Shown here: in pieces, positions 51,501 through 59,600 of the stretch
Position numbering within the stretch: position 1 is the stretch's first letter
How the letters are laid out: each line of letters begins with the position of its first letter
Assembly: GCF_026314945.1 (NCBI RefSeq)
Contig: NZ_CP111121.1
Span: 1,302,001-1,366,000 of the forward strand
From: Chryseobacterium fluminis
Lineage (GTDB): Bacteria > Bacteroidota > Bacteroidia > Flavobacteriales > Weeksellaceae
DNA: 64,000 nt
Direction of reading: 5' to 3'
The notes under the pieces: model-generated
The model's input: only the letters and a program-made list of their open reading frames with translations
Told to the model about the DNA's origin: nothing
Databases searched by the model: none
Program-made: the position numbers and the translations under genes

Positions 51501-54500
51501 GTCTGTTGGACTATTGATATTTTTAAGATTCTCATCACTGTATCCTGTACTTTGAAGAATAAATTTTGAAAATTCTTCTTCATCAAAGATGACTTTACTT
51601 TGAGTATCATTTTTAATAAAATCAATCCTGTCCTGAGGAAAATTCGGATCAATAGGAACATAAGCGGCTCCAGATTTTAATATTCCCAGAATAGCAATTA
51701 TTAATTTTTCATTTCTCTCTAATTTAATTCCAATTAGATCCTCAACCTGGATCTCATATTTATCTCTTAGATAGGCTCCAAACTGATTGGATAATTTATT
51801 GATTTCCCGGTAGCTATATTTTTTATCTTCAAATACCAAAGCAATATGATCAGGAGTCTTTTTCACCTGCTCCTCAAATAATTCAATGATCGTTTTATCT
51901 CTTGGATAAGCAATCTTAGTATCATTAAAATCAACCAATAAATGGTGTTTCTCCGAGGGTGATAAATAGTTTATCTGATCTACTGTTTTTGAAGAATCTG
52001 CAATCGAATTGATTAACAGGTTTTCAAAATGCGCGAATATTCTTTCTACTAAAAAAGCATCATAGATATCTGTGTTGTATTGTATGGTTAAAGATAATCC
52101 GTCTTCAAGTTCTGTAAAGATAAAACTCATGTCAAATTGAGCTGTTTTGTTTTCAAATACATACTCTTCAACTTTCAATCCCTGCAATGACTGGGTACTG
52201 TGAAGTGACTTAACCTGATTCTGATTCTGAAGCACAACCATTACATCAAACAATGCAGAACGGCTGGTGTCTCTTTTTAAATTTAATTGATCAACTAATA
52301 GGTCAAAAGGATAATTTTGGTATTGATAGGCTTCTAACAGAGTATGTTTTTGTAGGGCAAGTAAATCTAAAAAGCTGCTATCACCTTTAAACTGGGTACG
52401 TATAGCAAGTGTATTAAGATATAAACCGATTTGGTTCTCTAAATCCGGATGTTCTCTTCCTGCTACCGGCGTACCCATGATAACATCATTTTGTCCTGAA
52501 TACTTATACAATAAAGCATTAATGCCGGCCATTAATGTCATGAACAAAGTAACATTTTCCTCTTTAGAAAATTGCTGTAACTTATTCAGAAAATCTTGTG
52601 AATATCTGTTTGAGACATGGCTTCCATTATTAGTTTTTATCAGCGGGCGTGTTTTAAAAGCAGGCAACTCCAGTACAGGAATCTCTCCATAAAATTGATT
52701 TAGCCAATATTTCTCAGATACTTTAATTGCTTCTACATTAGATTCATTTTGCAGCCAGGCTGCGTAATCTTTATATTGAATCTTTAATTCAGATGGTCTT
52801 ATTTCTTTATTATCCAAAAAATTATTATACGCCTCAATGATTTCTGAAATCATGATTTGCGATGACCAGCCATCCCCTATTATATGATGACGTGAGAAAA
52901 AGAAAATATGTTCTGCGGCTGAAACTTTTACTAAGCTTGCTTTGACTAAAGGTGCTTGTTCAAGATTAAAAGGAGTATTATTTAATGCAATCAGATGATT
53001 TTCCAGATCTTTTGGTTCTTTATCCTGAAAATCAAAAAAATCAATTTCAAAAACGACTTCTTGCTCCGATAAAATAAATTGACGTAGCTCTCCTGTTTCA
53101 TTAATCTTGAAATAGGTGCGCAGAATTTCATGTTTATTTATCAGGTATCCAAATGATTTCTGTAAAATCTCTACGTTAAGAATTCCGGTGAGTTTAATGG
53201 CTGTTGGCATATTATAAGCCAATGATCCTCCCTGGAACTGGCTCAGCAGCCACAATCTGTTTTGTGAAGGAGTGACAAGGTAAGACTCTGATTGTGGTAC
53301 CGCTGGAATGGCAGAATAATCTGAATCTGTCATTTTTTTGGTTAAACCGGCAATGGTTGGATTAGCAAAGAAATCCTTAAATGAAATACTCTTTCCTAAT
53401 TCTTTAAACGTTTTATTAATAACCCGGACAATGATTAAACTGTGTCCGCCCAACTCAAAGAAATTATCTGTAATTCCGACTTTTTCAACATTTAAAACTT
53501 GTTCCCAGATCTTAGCCAATCCAATTTCTATTGCTGTTGCAGGCGCTATATATTCATGTCTGATAAGATCTTCTTCTGAAATATCCGGTAACGCTTTACG
53601 ATCTGTTTTTCCGTTTGGAGTCAAGGGCATTTTCTCCAGCTCTAAATAGTAACCGGGAAGCATATAGTCTGGTAATTTATTCTGGAGATAGCTTCTCAAA
53701 TCTGATTTGTTAATATTTTGATGAGAAGAATAATAAGCAACTAATATTTTCTCTCCATTTTTTTCTTTTACATCAACAACAATTTGATCTAACGATTCTG
53801 AATACCCAGAAATAGCACTCTCGATTTCTCCTAATTCTATTCTGTGACCTCTTATTTTTACCTGAAAATCTTGTCTTCCTTCAAACACAATAGAACCGTC
53901 GGAATTCCATTTTCCCAAGTCCCCTGTTTTGTACATTTTTGTTCCTTCACAAAAAGGATTAGCAACAAAACCGGACTCTGTCTGTAAGACATTATTAAAA
54001 TACCCTCTTGCTAAGCCTGATCCTGATATATATATATTTCCAGTTATACCAACTGCAACCGGCATTAGAGCATCATTTAAAATATATACCTGTGTATTTG
54101 AAATGGGTTTTCCTATGGATATGTCATCTGCAGTATGTATACGGCCTATTGTTGATGAAATGGTAGCTTCCGTTGGCCCGTACTTATTGTATAACTGATA
54201 TTTTTCTACATATCTTTCTATCAATTCAGGTTTGAAATGTTCACCTGCAGATATAATTCTTTTTAAGGATAAAGCTGAACTGAGATCTAAGTTTACTAAT
54301 AAACTAGGAACACTATGTAAATGGGTAACAGCATTTTTTTCTATTATTTTTTCCAGTTTTTCAGCATCCAGTACATCCTCTTTTTTGACAATGCATAATG
54401 TCGAAGAGCTCAACAAAGCGGTAAACATCTGTTCTACAGAAGCATCAAAAGAAACAGATGATAATAAAGCAATCCGCTCATTTGACTCTATTTCTAAAAA

Positions 54501-56597
54501 ATTTATTTGGTGTAAAAGATAATTGACCAGACTGCGATTTTCGATCATCACTCCTTTTGGATTACCCGTAGAGCCTGACGTATAAATCATATACACTAAA
54601 TCTCCTGCTTTTGATGTTTTATCAGGATTGGTTTTGCCAAATGAAAAACGAACCGAATTAAACTTTTCAATTTCAACCGAATCAATTACTTTTTTACAGG
54701 TGCTGTCTTTTTCAATATAATCTATTCTTTCCTGCGGATATGCCGGATCAATGGGCACATAAGCAGCTCCGGATTTTAATATTCCTAAAATTGATACAAT
54801 TAGTTCTACATTTCGTTCTAATTTGATTCCAATGAAATCATCGGCAGCAGTATAATAATTTGCTTTTAAATACCCTGCAAACTGATTGGCACTTTCATTT
54901 ATTTCAAGATAAGTAAATTCTTTTTCTTCAAAGATTACTGCAATATTATACGGTGTTTTTTCTACCTGCTCTTCAAATAAAGCGATCAGTGTCTTATCTT
55001 TTGGATATGCCGCTGCAGTATTGTTAAAGTCATACAATAGCTGCTGTCTTTCAGTTGAAGATAAATAATCAAGGGAATCTATTGATTGTTCTGGTTTTGC
55101 AATAACCAGCTGTAGTAATGAACCGAAATGATTTAAAAGCCTTCTGATAAAATCGGAGGTATACAAATCGGTATTATAAGTAACAATCAGCTCTAATCCT
55201 CTTTCTAATTCTACAAATGAAAACTTTAAGTCAAACTTACTTACTTTATCTTCTTCTATATCTACGTTCTGTACTTCTATTTCACCCAAACGATAGGTAT
55301 CTCCTTTTAGATGATCTGTGTTCTGGAGCGTCATCATAACATCAAATAAAGGATTACGGCTTCTGTCACGTATTGATGGCAATTGTTCTACCAGTTCATC
55401 AAATGGATAATCCTGATGCTTATAGGCGTTAAGAGTATTTTCTTTAACATGGGCAAGAAGATCAAAAAAACGATCTTGTTCTTTAAATTTTGTTCTCAGT
55501 GCTAATGTATTCACATAGAAACCAATTTGATTTTGTAAATCAGCATGTTCTCTTCCGGCAATAGGGCTGCCTACAATAATATCTGTCTGATTGGTATATT
55601 TATAAAACAACAGTTTTACTGTCGCTAATAATCCCATAAAAAGTGTACTTCCCTGGGATTGACATAAAGCATTAAAGTCTTTTAAAATGGTATCATTGTA
55701 AACTTTTTTCAGCGACCTTCCATTATATGTTTTTATGGCTGGCCTGGTTTGATAGGTTGGTAGATTTAAGTTGGGCAATTCACCTTCAAAATGATGTATC
55801 CAATAGTTCATATGATTACTCATATCAATCTCTTTCAATTGATTTTGCTGCCATGCAGCATAATCTTTATATTGAATTTCCAGAGGACTTAATGGATTTT
55901 CGACCTCGCTTACGAAAGAATCATATAGAGCAAATAGTTCATTGATCATCACATCATTTGACCATCCGTCGCTTATTATATGATGCATGACACATATAAA
56001 GGTAAAAGTGTCTGAGGAAGTTTGCACCAGTTTAGCCTTAAGCAAAGAATCTTCAGATAAATCAAAAGAATACTCAACTTCACTTATAATAATCTCTTTT
56101 TTTCTTTCGGACAGATTTAAGCTGCTGCTTATATCTTCATATTCCAATTGAAATTTGACATCTCTAATATCAAGTATAATCTGTCTGACATTTCCTGATT
56201 TTTCTTCTTTAAATACTGTACGTAAAGATTCATGACGCTCAATCAGGGATTCAAATGCCTTTCTTAAAGCCGGAATTGCTAAATTTCCTTTTAATTGAAA
56301 AACACTGGGCATATTATAGGCTGTATTGGCGCCTTCCAATTGACTTAACAGCCATACTCTATGTTGAGAAGAAGACAAAACATAACTGGATGCTACAGGA
56401 GTCTGCGGTATCAACTGACTCTTTGTCTTTTTAGTTTTATAGGAGGAAATAAATTCAATTAAATCATTTTTATGCAGCTTAATTTCATTCAATAAATCCT
56501 CAGTCATCACCCCTTTGGGAGCCTTAATATCCAGTTTATCATCAACTAAATCAATTTTTATATTAGAACTCGTTAATTTTTTAAGTAGTGCTTGCAT
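42585..56597 (-). CDS. Four-module non-ribosomal peptide synthetase TubC-(C-A-PCP)x4-C
   Basis: The 4670-residue protein starts with a TubC-type docking domain (residues 1-55) and carries four C-A-PCP modules with pocket codes for an unassigned residue X1, Ile, Ala and Leu. It ends in a C domain (about 4205-4640) and a short acidic tail (INAAIDDSF). All five C domains have an intact HHxxxDG motif. No E, methyltransferase or thioesterase domain is present, so all four residues should stay L. The terminal C domain has no A-PCP in the same protein; its acceptor must be the A-PCP-C protein encoded after the racemase gene. The start follows the previous NRPS by 58 bases and the stop lies 6 bases before the racemase ATG. 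The ATG at 56597 is supported by the docking domain beginning at the first residue. Confidence 0.95.
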   Translation of the reverse strand: MQALLKKLTSSNIKIDLVDDKLDIKAPKGVMTEDLLNEIKLHKNDLIEFISSYKTKKTKSQLIPQTPVASSYVLSSSQHRVWLLSQLEGANTAYNMPSVFQLKGNLAIPALRKAFESLIERHESLRTVFKEEKSGNVRQIILDIRDVKFQLEYEDISSSLNLSERKKEIIISEVEYSFDLSEDSLLKAKLVQTSSDTFTFICVMHHIISDGWSNDVMINELFALYDSFVSEVENPLSPLEIQYKDYAAWQQNQLKEIDMSNHMNYWIHHFEGELPNLNLPTYQTRPAIKTYNGRSLKKVYNDTILKDFNALCQSQGSTLFMGLLATVKLLFYKYTNQTDIIVGSPIAGREHADLQNQIGFYVNTLALRTKFKEQDRFFDLLAHVKENTLNAYKHQDYPFDELVEQLPSIRDRSRNPLFDVMMTLQNTDHLKGDTYRLGEIEVQNVDIEEDKVSKFDLKFSFVELERGLELIVTYNTDLYTSDFIRRLLNHFGSLLQLVIAKPEQSIDSLDYLSSTERQQLLYDFNNTAAAYPKDKTLIALFEEQVEKTPYNIAVIFEEKEFTYLEINESANQFAGYLKANYYTAADDFIGIKLERNVELIVSILGILKSGAAYVPIDPAYPQERIDYIEKDSTCKKVIDSVEIEKFNSVRFSFGKTNPDKTSKAGDLVYMIYTSGSTGNPKGVMIENRSLVNYLLHQINFLEIESNERIALLSSVSFDASVEQMFTALLSSSTLCIVKKEDVLDAEKLEKIIEKNAVTHLHSVPSLLVNLDLSSALSLKRIISAGEHFKPELIERYVEKYQLYNKYGPTEATISSTIGRIHTADDISIGKPISNTQVYILNDALMPVAVGITGNIYISGSGLARGYFNNVLQTESGFVANPFCEGTKMYKTGDLGKWNSDGSIVFEGRQDFQVKIRGHRIELGEIESAISGYSESLDQIVVDVKEKNGEKILVAYYSSHQNINKSDLRSYLQNKLPDYMLPGYYLELEKMPLTPNGKTDRKALPDISEEDLIRHEYIAPATAIEIGLAKIWEQVLNVEKVGITDNFFELGGHSLIIVRVINKTFKELGKSISFKDFFANPTIAGLTKKMTDSDYSAIPAVPQSESYLVTPSQNRLWLLSQFQGGSLAYNMPTAIKLTGILNVEILQKSFGYLINKHEILRTYFKINETGELRQFILSEQEVVFEIDFFDFQDKEPKDLENHLIALNNTPFNLEQAPLVKASLVKVSAAEHIFFFSRHHIIGDGWSSQIMISEIIEAYNNFLDNKEIRPSELKIQYKDYAAWLQNESNVEAIKVSEKYWLNQFYGEIPVLELPAFKTRPLIKTNNGSHVSNRYSQDFLNKLQQFSKEENVTLFMTLMAGINALLYKYSGQNDVIMGTPVAGREHPDLENQIGLYLNTLAIRTQFKGDSSFLDLLALQKHTLLEAYQYQNYPFDLLVDQLNLKRDTSRSALFDVMVVLQNQNQVKSLHSTQSLQGLKVEEYVFENKTAQFDMSFIFTELEDGLSLTIQYNTDIYDAFLVERIFAHFENLLINSIADSSKTVDQINYLSPSEKHHLLVDFNDTKIAYPRDKTIIELFEEQVKKTPDHIALVFEDKKYSYREINKLSNQFGAYLRDKYEIQVEDLIGIKLERNEKLIIAILGILKSGAAYVPIDPNFPQDRIDFIKNDTQSKVIFDEEEFSKFILQSTGYSDENLKNINSPTDLVYVIYTSGTTGNPKGVMVENRSVVRLVKPCSYFTLGTENILLSTGAISFDATIFEYFGTLLNGAGLILASQDDLLQNDKLEEVINKNKVDCFFITTSWFNYIVDSHIAVFKNVKKLMVGGDAISSHHIKKVFNAFPDIQLNNVYGPTENTTFSLIYEIDSLTCTTIPLGKPIPNTTAYILDESLHPTPVGVTGKIYVGGAGVARGYLNLPDLTREKFIPNPFVEGDTLYDTGDLGRWLSDGSVEFLGRKDHQVKIRGFRIELGEIEMALLQSSTALKQAVVVTKGSQGNKILAAYYVSDHEIDKKELQNTLSRLLPEYMVPDYYVPLDVIPLTSNGKANLKALPEVDDNDLIKEEYVEPSTEIEKQLAAIWQEVLGLPKIGINDNFFDLGGHSLIVSQVINRVQKQLGSSVGYKDFFANATISGLSKTLKNKKYWAISKASQSEFYPLTGSQSRLWILSQLEGGSLAYNMPGAVRLKGNVDTVKFQTSFKLLIERHEILRTSFKATQLGEVYQYIIPASAVDFQIIEKDFRFMISQEEFLADYLRQSNNETFDLERAPLLRASIIQLKDDEFLFFLTLHHIIGDGWSMEILISEVIKIYNALLKEKEAELPQLEIQYKDYAVWRNEEQKNEEASENYWLTQFSGTLPVLELPGSNTRPLVQTYNGASVTQRFSKEFSDRLQSFSKEQDVTLFMTLMSGINALLYRYTGQDDIIIGTPIAGREHPDLENQIGLYLNTLAIRTRLKKEICFKDLLAVQKETLLEAYEHQHYSFDSLVGKLNLKRDMSRSALFDVLMVLQSQGQLNNLNNDTLLNLEVSPYEIESSISKFDITYTFVETEVLSLSINYNTDIYHGGTIERMFAHLENVLKECINHPSQALETINYLTEPEKQQLLFDFNDTKVVHTQNKTLVDLFEEQVAETPDDTAVIFEDRRLTYKELNEKANQLAAYLRAHYTIDPDDLIAVKLERNEFLLVSLLGVLKSGAAYVPVDLNYPQHRIDYIEKDSNSKVVIDQDLLEKFYEVQDNYSPLNADQRSTSDHLAYIIYTSGTTGNPKGVMIEHHNAVELINWSKKEYHADAFDIVYGVTSHCFDLSVYEFFYTLSTGKKIRILKNALEINHYLDQDSNILLNTVPSVVRKLIEDQVLLDHIKVINMAGEVLPTDIIAKLPLDKIEVRNLYGPSEDTTYSTSYRITNKDSRTISIGKPISNTQVLILDQHNQLVPLGVTGRIFVSGAGVARGYLNRADLTEEKFLTNPFIEGERMYDTGDLGYWLSDGNIEFIGRKDHQVKIRGYRIELGEIESAILGFSDQLKQVVLEAKEFNSQKALVAYYVSETKIDKADLRSYLQSKLPDYMLPGYYLELDKMPLTPNGKVDKKSLPTISGEDLIRREYIAPTTNTELQLIKIWEEVLNVDKLGITDNFFELGGNSLIAVQVINKTFKELGTGISLKHFFNNPTIKGLSKNLIQADYLAIPPAPESGSYPLTPSQRRFWVLNQFEGASLAYNMPVVLKFTGDLDILKFEEAFKSLILRHEILRTTFRPIEGEQVRQFITPKEELNFTINYVDLIPNNEAKDIVDAYLANEIAIAFDLEKGSLIKASLLKIKEREHIFFMSMHHIISDGWSMELLIKEIVSVYNSLVNNTAINLPELKIQYKDYAVWLNDDIQKQKYNAAEQYWMKQFSGELPILELPSFNKRPLVKTFSGNSISHQFSKEFLEKVKKFSKDHDATLFMSLLSGVKALFYKYTNQRDIIIGTPIAGREHPDLENQIGLYLNTLAIRTQIAENATISDILDNEKHTLLKAYQYQNYPFDDLIGQLNLKRDTSRSALFDVIVVLQNQAQLQITNEEDLAGLQAESYAFENKIAQFDMSLVFTECEEGLSLTIQYNTDIYNAFLIERIFSHFENLVSNSIADPSAVLDQTDYLKPSEKQQLLFDFNATAAFYPKDNTIVALFEEQVEKKPDNTAVVFEDNTFTYHELNKLSNQLAHYLRENYSVQADDLIGIKLERSEDLIISILGILKSGAAYVPIDPNYPHDRIDYIKKDSAAKVIIDELLFEKFRKVQNQYSQLNIEKITSATDLAYVIYTSGTTGQPKGVMVEHHNLINLCYWHCTAFKVDEDSRGALFSGVGFDASVWEIFPYLISGASLYPIGEEEIRLNLKKLADFYSSNKISHSYLPSAICSDLISSGIVIDKVKLLVGGESLKIAEGSHLDIYNNYGPTENTVVSTFYKVNPDHGGMIPIGKPVSNTQVYILGDQLQILPVGVSGKIYVSGASIARGYLNNETLTSEKFIANPFVDGQRMYDTGDLGRWLPDGNVEFLGRKDHQVKIRGYRIELGEIENTLLKFSASLKQVIVETKKLNSEKVLVAYIISENTLDKRALRNFLQDRLPDYMVPGFFVELSHFPLTPNGKIDRKSLPSISSDDMIRKEFVAPVTSVERELVAIWEDVLKIENVGVTDNFFELGGHSLKAGLLINEYRKAFNVKIKVNDIFKSTTINSHVKLLELCDTIDQDEIPKIPEAESYAVSAIQKRIWIASQFENGSKAYHMPACIELAINPENFRKAILATIERHEILRTVFKENIDGEIKQWVLPPEKLKFEVEYQDYRHVENIEKVIKNFVDDDNEKRFDLENGPLLRAVLLQISDTHYVFYYNIHHIIGDGWSMEVLTNDVLAFYKAYENGNKVELEDLKIQHKDYVAWIAQNNSEKQQQKYWLNKFEKEVPPLDLIVSKERPQIKTYNGNVFSGDITGNNYTKLLQTAQNTETTLFMNFLSLIYILLYKYSYQKDLVIGSPLDGRDHHSLKGQIGCFVNTVPFRVLLPNKENYQSLLEIVKNTVLEGLEHQSFPVESITDHFKLQRDLSRSPLFDVSVVMIQNAINQNQIAINEQGYSNMIESYKSKFDLTFYFKVYENKISCNIIYNTDLFEADVIEKMFIEFLMLMESVFSNDSLPIDDYIVASNTEEIQEQASFFDDINAAIDDSF
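42670..43990 (-). other. Terminal condensation domain without its own A-PCP
   Basis: It begins at YAVSAIQKRIW and has HHIIGDGWS near 43555 and the late motif GSPLDGRDHHSLKGQIG. It follows the Leu carrier directly and probably joins the Leu-ending chain to the residue held by the separate A-PCP-C protein. Confidence 0.82.
44020..47075 (-). other. NRPS module C-A-PCP, predicted leucine
   Basis: C has HHIISDGWS near 46655. The pocket reads D-A-W-Y-L-G-N-V-V-K, 9/10 to the leucine code D-A-W-F-L-G-N-V-V-K. PCP GGHSLKA lies near 44130. Confidence 0.78.
47100..50165 (-). other. NRPS module C-A-PCP, predicted alanine
   Basis: C has HHIIGDGWS near 49750. The pocket reads D-L-Y-N-N-A-L-T-Y-K, 9/10 to the alanine code I recall for McyA (D-L-F-N-N-A-L-T-Y-K). 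The carrier has GGNSLIA near 47235. The code resembles some Cys codes in its first four positions, so Cys is the alternative. Confidence 0.68.
50210..53300 (-). other. NRPS module C-A-PCP, predicted isoleucine
   Basis: C has HHIIGDGWS near 52875. The pocket reads D-A-F-F-M-G-V-T-F-K, 8/10 to an isoleucine code (D-A-F-F-Y-G-I-T-F-K). The A domain is a close relative of the valine domains of this cluster. PCP GGHSL lies near 50325. Confidence 0.72.
53330..56395 (-). other. NRPS module C-A-PCP, unassigned substrate X1
   Basis: C starts YVLSSSQHRVW and has HHIISDGWS near 55975. The A domain has TSGSTGNPKG and NKYGPTE; the pocket reads D-A-E-H-I-A-K-I-S-K, which I cannot assign. Lys at position 322 and Glu at 239 make a polar or charged substrate likely. 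PCP GGHSL lies near 53445. Confidence 0.78.
56430..56597 (-). other. TubC-type N-terminal docking domain
   Basis: Residues 1-55 show a classic TubC_N pattern: QALLKKLTSSNIKIDLVDD, then KLDIKAPKGVMTEDL and a final helix with HKNDLIEFI. The expected partner is the C-terminus of the preceding NRPS, which ends in ETEIFSI. Confidence 0.85.
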
Positions 56598-56655
56598 TCC
56601 CTTATTGAATTTATTTAACTCTTAGTTTTTTTTCCTTATTTACTTGATTTTCAAA
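56598..56655. other. Short intergenic gap between two NRPS genes
   Basis: Fifty-eight A+T-rich bases. I see no promoter or terminator that I can support. Confidence 0.55.
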
Positions 56656-59600
56656 TCAAATAGAGAAAATTTCAGTTTCACTGTTATTCTGATTATTCTC
56701 TCCATCAGAAACATATAAATCACTGATATTTTCTATAAGTACAGCCTGATCTTCTAATACCATATTTTTAAACAAATCATTTATAACCAGTTTTATTTTA
56801 AATTCAGTATTGATAAGGCCTATTAATTTCATTGCTTTTAAGCTATGTCCTCCTAATTCGAAGAAATTATCTAAAACACCGATATTGTCAACTGCTAAAA
56901 CTTTCTTCCATAATCCAACTAATGTTTTTTCCGTTTCATTTCTTGGTGCTATGTATTCTTTCTTAATTATATTATGGTCAGATATGCCCGGTAACGACGC
57001 TCTGTCTATTTTTCCATTAGGAGTCAAAGGAAAGCTATCCATGGTTATATAAAAGCCAGGAATCATGTAATTAGGCAGTTTTGTCTGGAGAAATTCTATG
57101 AGTTGAGCAGTATCAATATTATGATTAGCAACCATGTAAGAAACTAGAGATTTGTCTGAGTTCACCTCCTTTAATTCTACTATTGCTTGTTTAATATCTT
57201 CAGAAAACTGTGTGATCGCAGATTCTATTTCGCTTAGTTCTATTCGGTATCCACGAAGTTTGACCTGCTGGTCTTTTCTTCCTGAAAACACTATATTACC
57301 ATTAGGCAGCCATTTTCCCAAATCACCTGTTTTGTAAATCATCGTTCCTTCCTGAAATGGATTAGAAACAAATTTTTCTGCCGTTAAATCTGCACGGTTC
57401 AAATACCCTCTTGCCAGACCTGAACCTCCAATACAAATTTCTCCTGTGATTCCTTCGGTCTGTATATTATTGAATTCATCAACAATATAAATAGAAGTAT
57501 TGGCGATAGGACGACCAATTAAAATAGGCTCTTCCGTAGATGTCACCTCATAAATGGTACATCCCACCGTAGTTTCTGTTGGGCCATATTCGTTAATAAT
57601 TCTAATTGCCGGATTGATACTTTTTAATATTTCAATGTGGTCTTTTCTAAGTTCTTCCCCACCAACAATTGCCAATTCAATTTTGTCTGATCTTAAACCT
57701 AGCCCCTCTAAAGCATTAATATGCGCAGGCGTCAGCTTTATGCAGGATATATCGCTCTCTAAGTAGTTCTGAAAAATTTCGATCACATTGCTGGTTGGTT
57801 CTGCTATTTGCAAACATCCTCCGCTAATGAGGGGTAAAAACAAACTGGTAATGGTTAAATCAAATGATAATGAAGTAAATAGACCAAAATTTGTATTCGT
57901 TAAATCCTTTGTTAAATAATAATCTTTTGCCCAAATAAGATAATTGGTCAGAGAGCTGTTCTCAATCATTACACCTTTCGGATTTCCCGTTGAACCTGAA
58001 GTATAAATAACATAGGCTAAATCATTTGGAGTATGAATTTTTTGAAGGTTATTCTTTGAATAATTTTCCGAATTCTGAAGGCATCTTTCCAATTCTGATT
58101 CATCAATAACAAGTTTGCTGTTACTATTTCTTTCTATGTAATCAATCCTTTGTTCCGGATAGTTTATATCGATCGGGATATAAGCCGCACCTGATTTTAA
58201 GACCCCTAAAATAGCGATAATCATTTTCTCGCTTCTCTCTAATTTAATCCCAACAAAATCATTGGGTTGTATAGCATAATTTTCTCTTAAATAAAAAGCC
58301 AGTTGATTTACTTTTTTATTTAAATCTGCATATGTAAATACCTTTTCCTGAAATAAAACAGCAATATTATCCGGATTTTCAGCCACCTGTTCTTCAAATA
58401 AATCAACAATGGTTTTTTCCCGTGGATAAACCGCTTGAGTAGCATTAAAATCTACTAATAACTTTCTTTTTTCTTCGTCATTTAAATACTGAATTTTTTG
58501 AACTGTTGATTCGGGGTCTGTTATTGATTCTATCAGAATTTTTTCAAAATGAGAAAACATTCTTTCAATAAGATAAGCATCATAGATATCTGTATTATAT
58601 TCTATGGTTAACTCTAAAACAGTGGTTTCAATAAAAGTAAAACTGATATCGAACTGAGAAGATGTTCTCGGAACCTTGTAATTACTGACCTCAAGATTTA
58701 CCAGCTCTTCATTACCCAGGTTATTTAATTGTGACTGATTTTGCAATACTACTAAAACATCAAATAAAGCTGAACGGCTATGATCTCTTTTTAAATTTAA
58801 TTGACTTACCAGTTCATCAAACGGATAATTTTGGTGTTCATATGCCCCAAGTAAAATTTCTTTTTGTTTTTCTAATAAGTCTAAGAAAGAAATATTTTTT
58901 TCAAACACCGTACGAATTGCAAGCGTATTTAAATACAGGCCAATTTGATTTTCTAAATCCGGATGGTCTCTTCCTGCAATTGGAGTTCCTATTATAATAT
59001 CATCCTGACCTGTATATGCATGCAATAAGCTATTAATACCCGTCATTAATGTCATAAATAAAGTAACGTCCTGTTTTACAGAAAATACTTTTAACTTTTC
59101 CAGAAAATCCTTTGAAAATTGATAGGTGATATTATTCCCATTATATGTCTGATTTAGTGGACGCATTTTAAAACTTGGTAAGTCCAATACTGGCAATTCT
59201 CCCTTAAACTGCTGCAGCCAATACTGCTCTGAAAGCTTATATTTCCCTTGTGGTAAACCGTCATTTAACCACACAGCATAATCTTTATATTGAATATTTA
59301 ATTCTGGTAATTCACTTTCTTTTTCCAGCGTCAGCGCATTGTAAATTTTTATAACTTCAGATATTATAACTTCTAGAGACCATCCATCACAAATGACATG
59401 ATGCAGAGATAAGAAAAACATATAAGTATCAGATTCTAACCTGATAAAAGAAGCTCTCATCAGGGGTGCCTTTTCCAAATCAAATATTTTGTTATTTTCT
59501 TGTACTAAATAATCTTCAACTGACTTTTCTTTATCATTTGAAAGTAAAAAATCCTGTTTTGAAATTTTAAATTCTACCTGCTGCACAGGAACAATAAACT

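Noticed and set aside
56644..56659. Perfect 7-base inverted repeat (TTGATTT / AAATCAA) over the TGA stop of the upstream NRPS, a possible terminator.
   Set aside because: The loop is only 2 bases, the stem has few G/C pairs, and no T-run follows on the coding strand. The next gene starts 58 bases downstream in the same direction.
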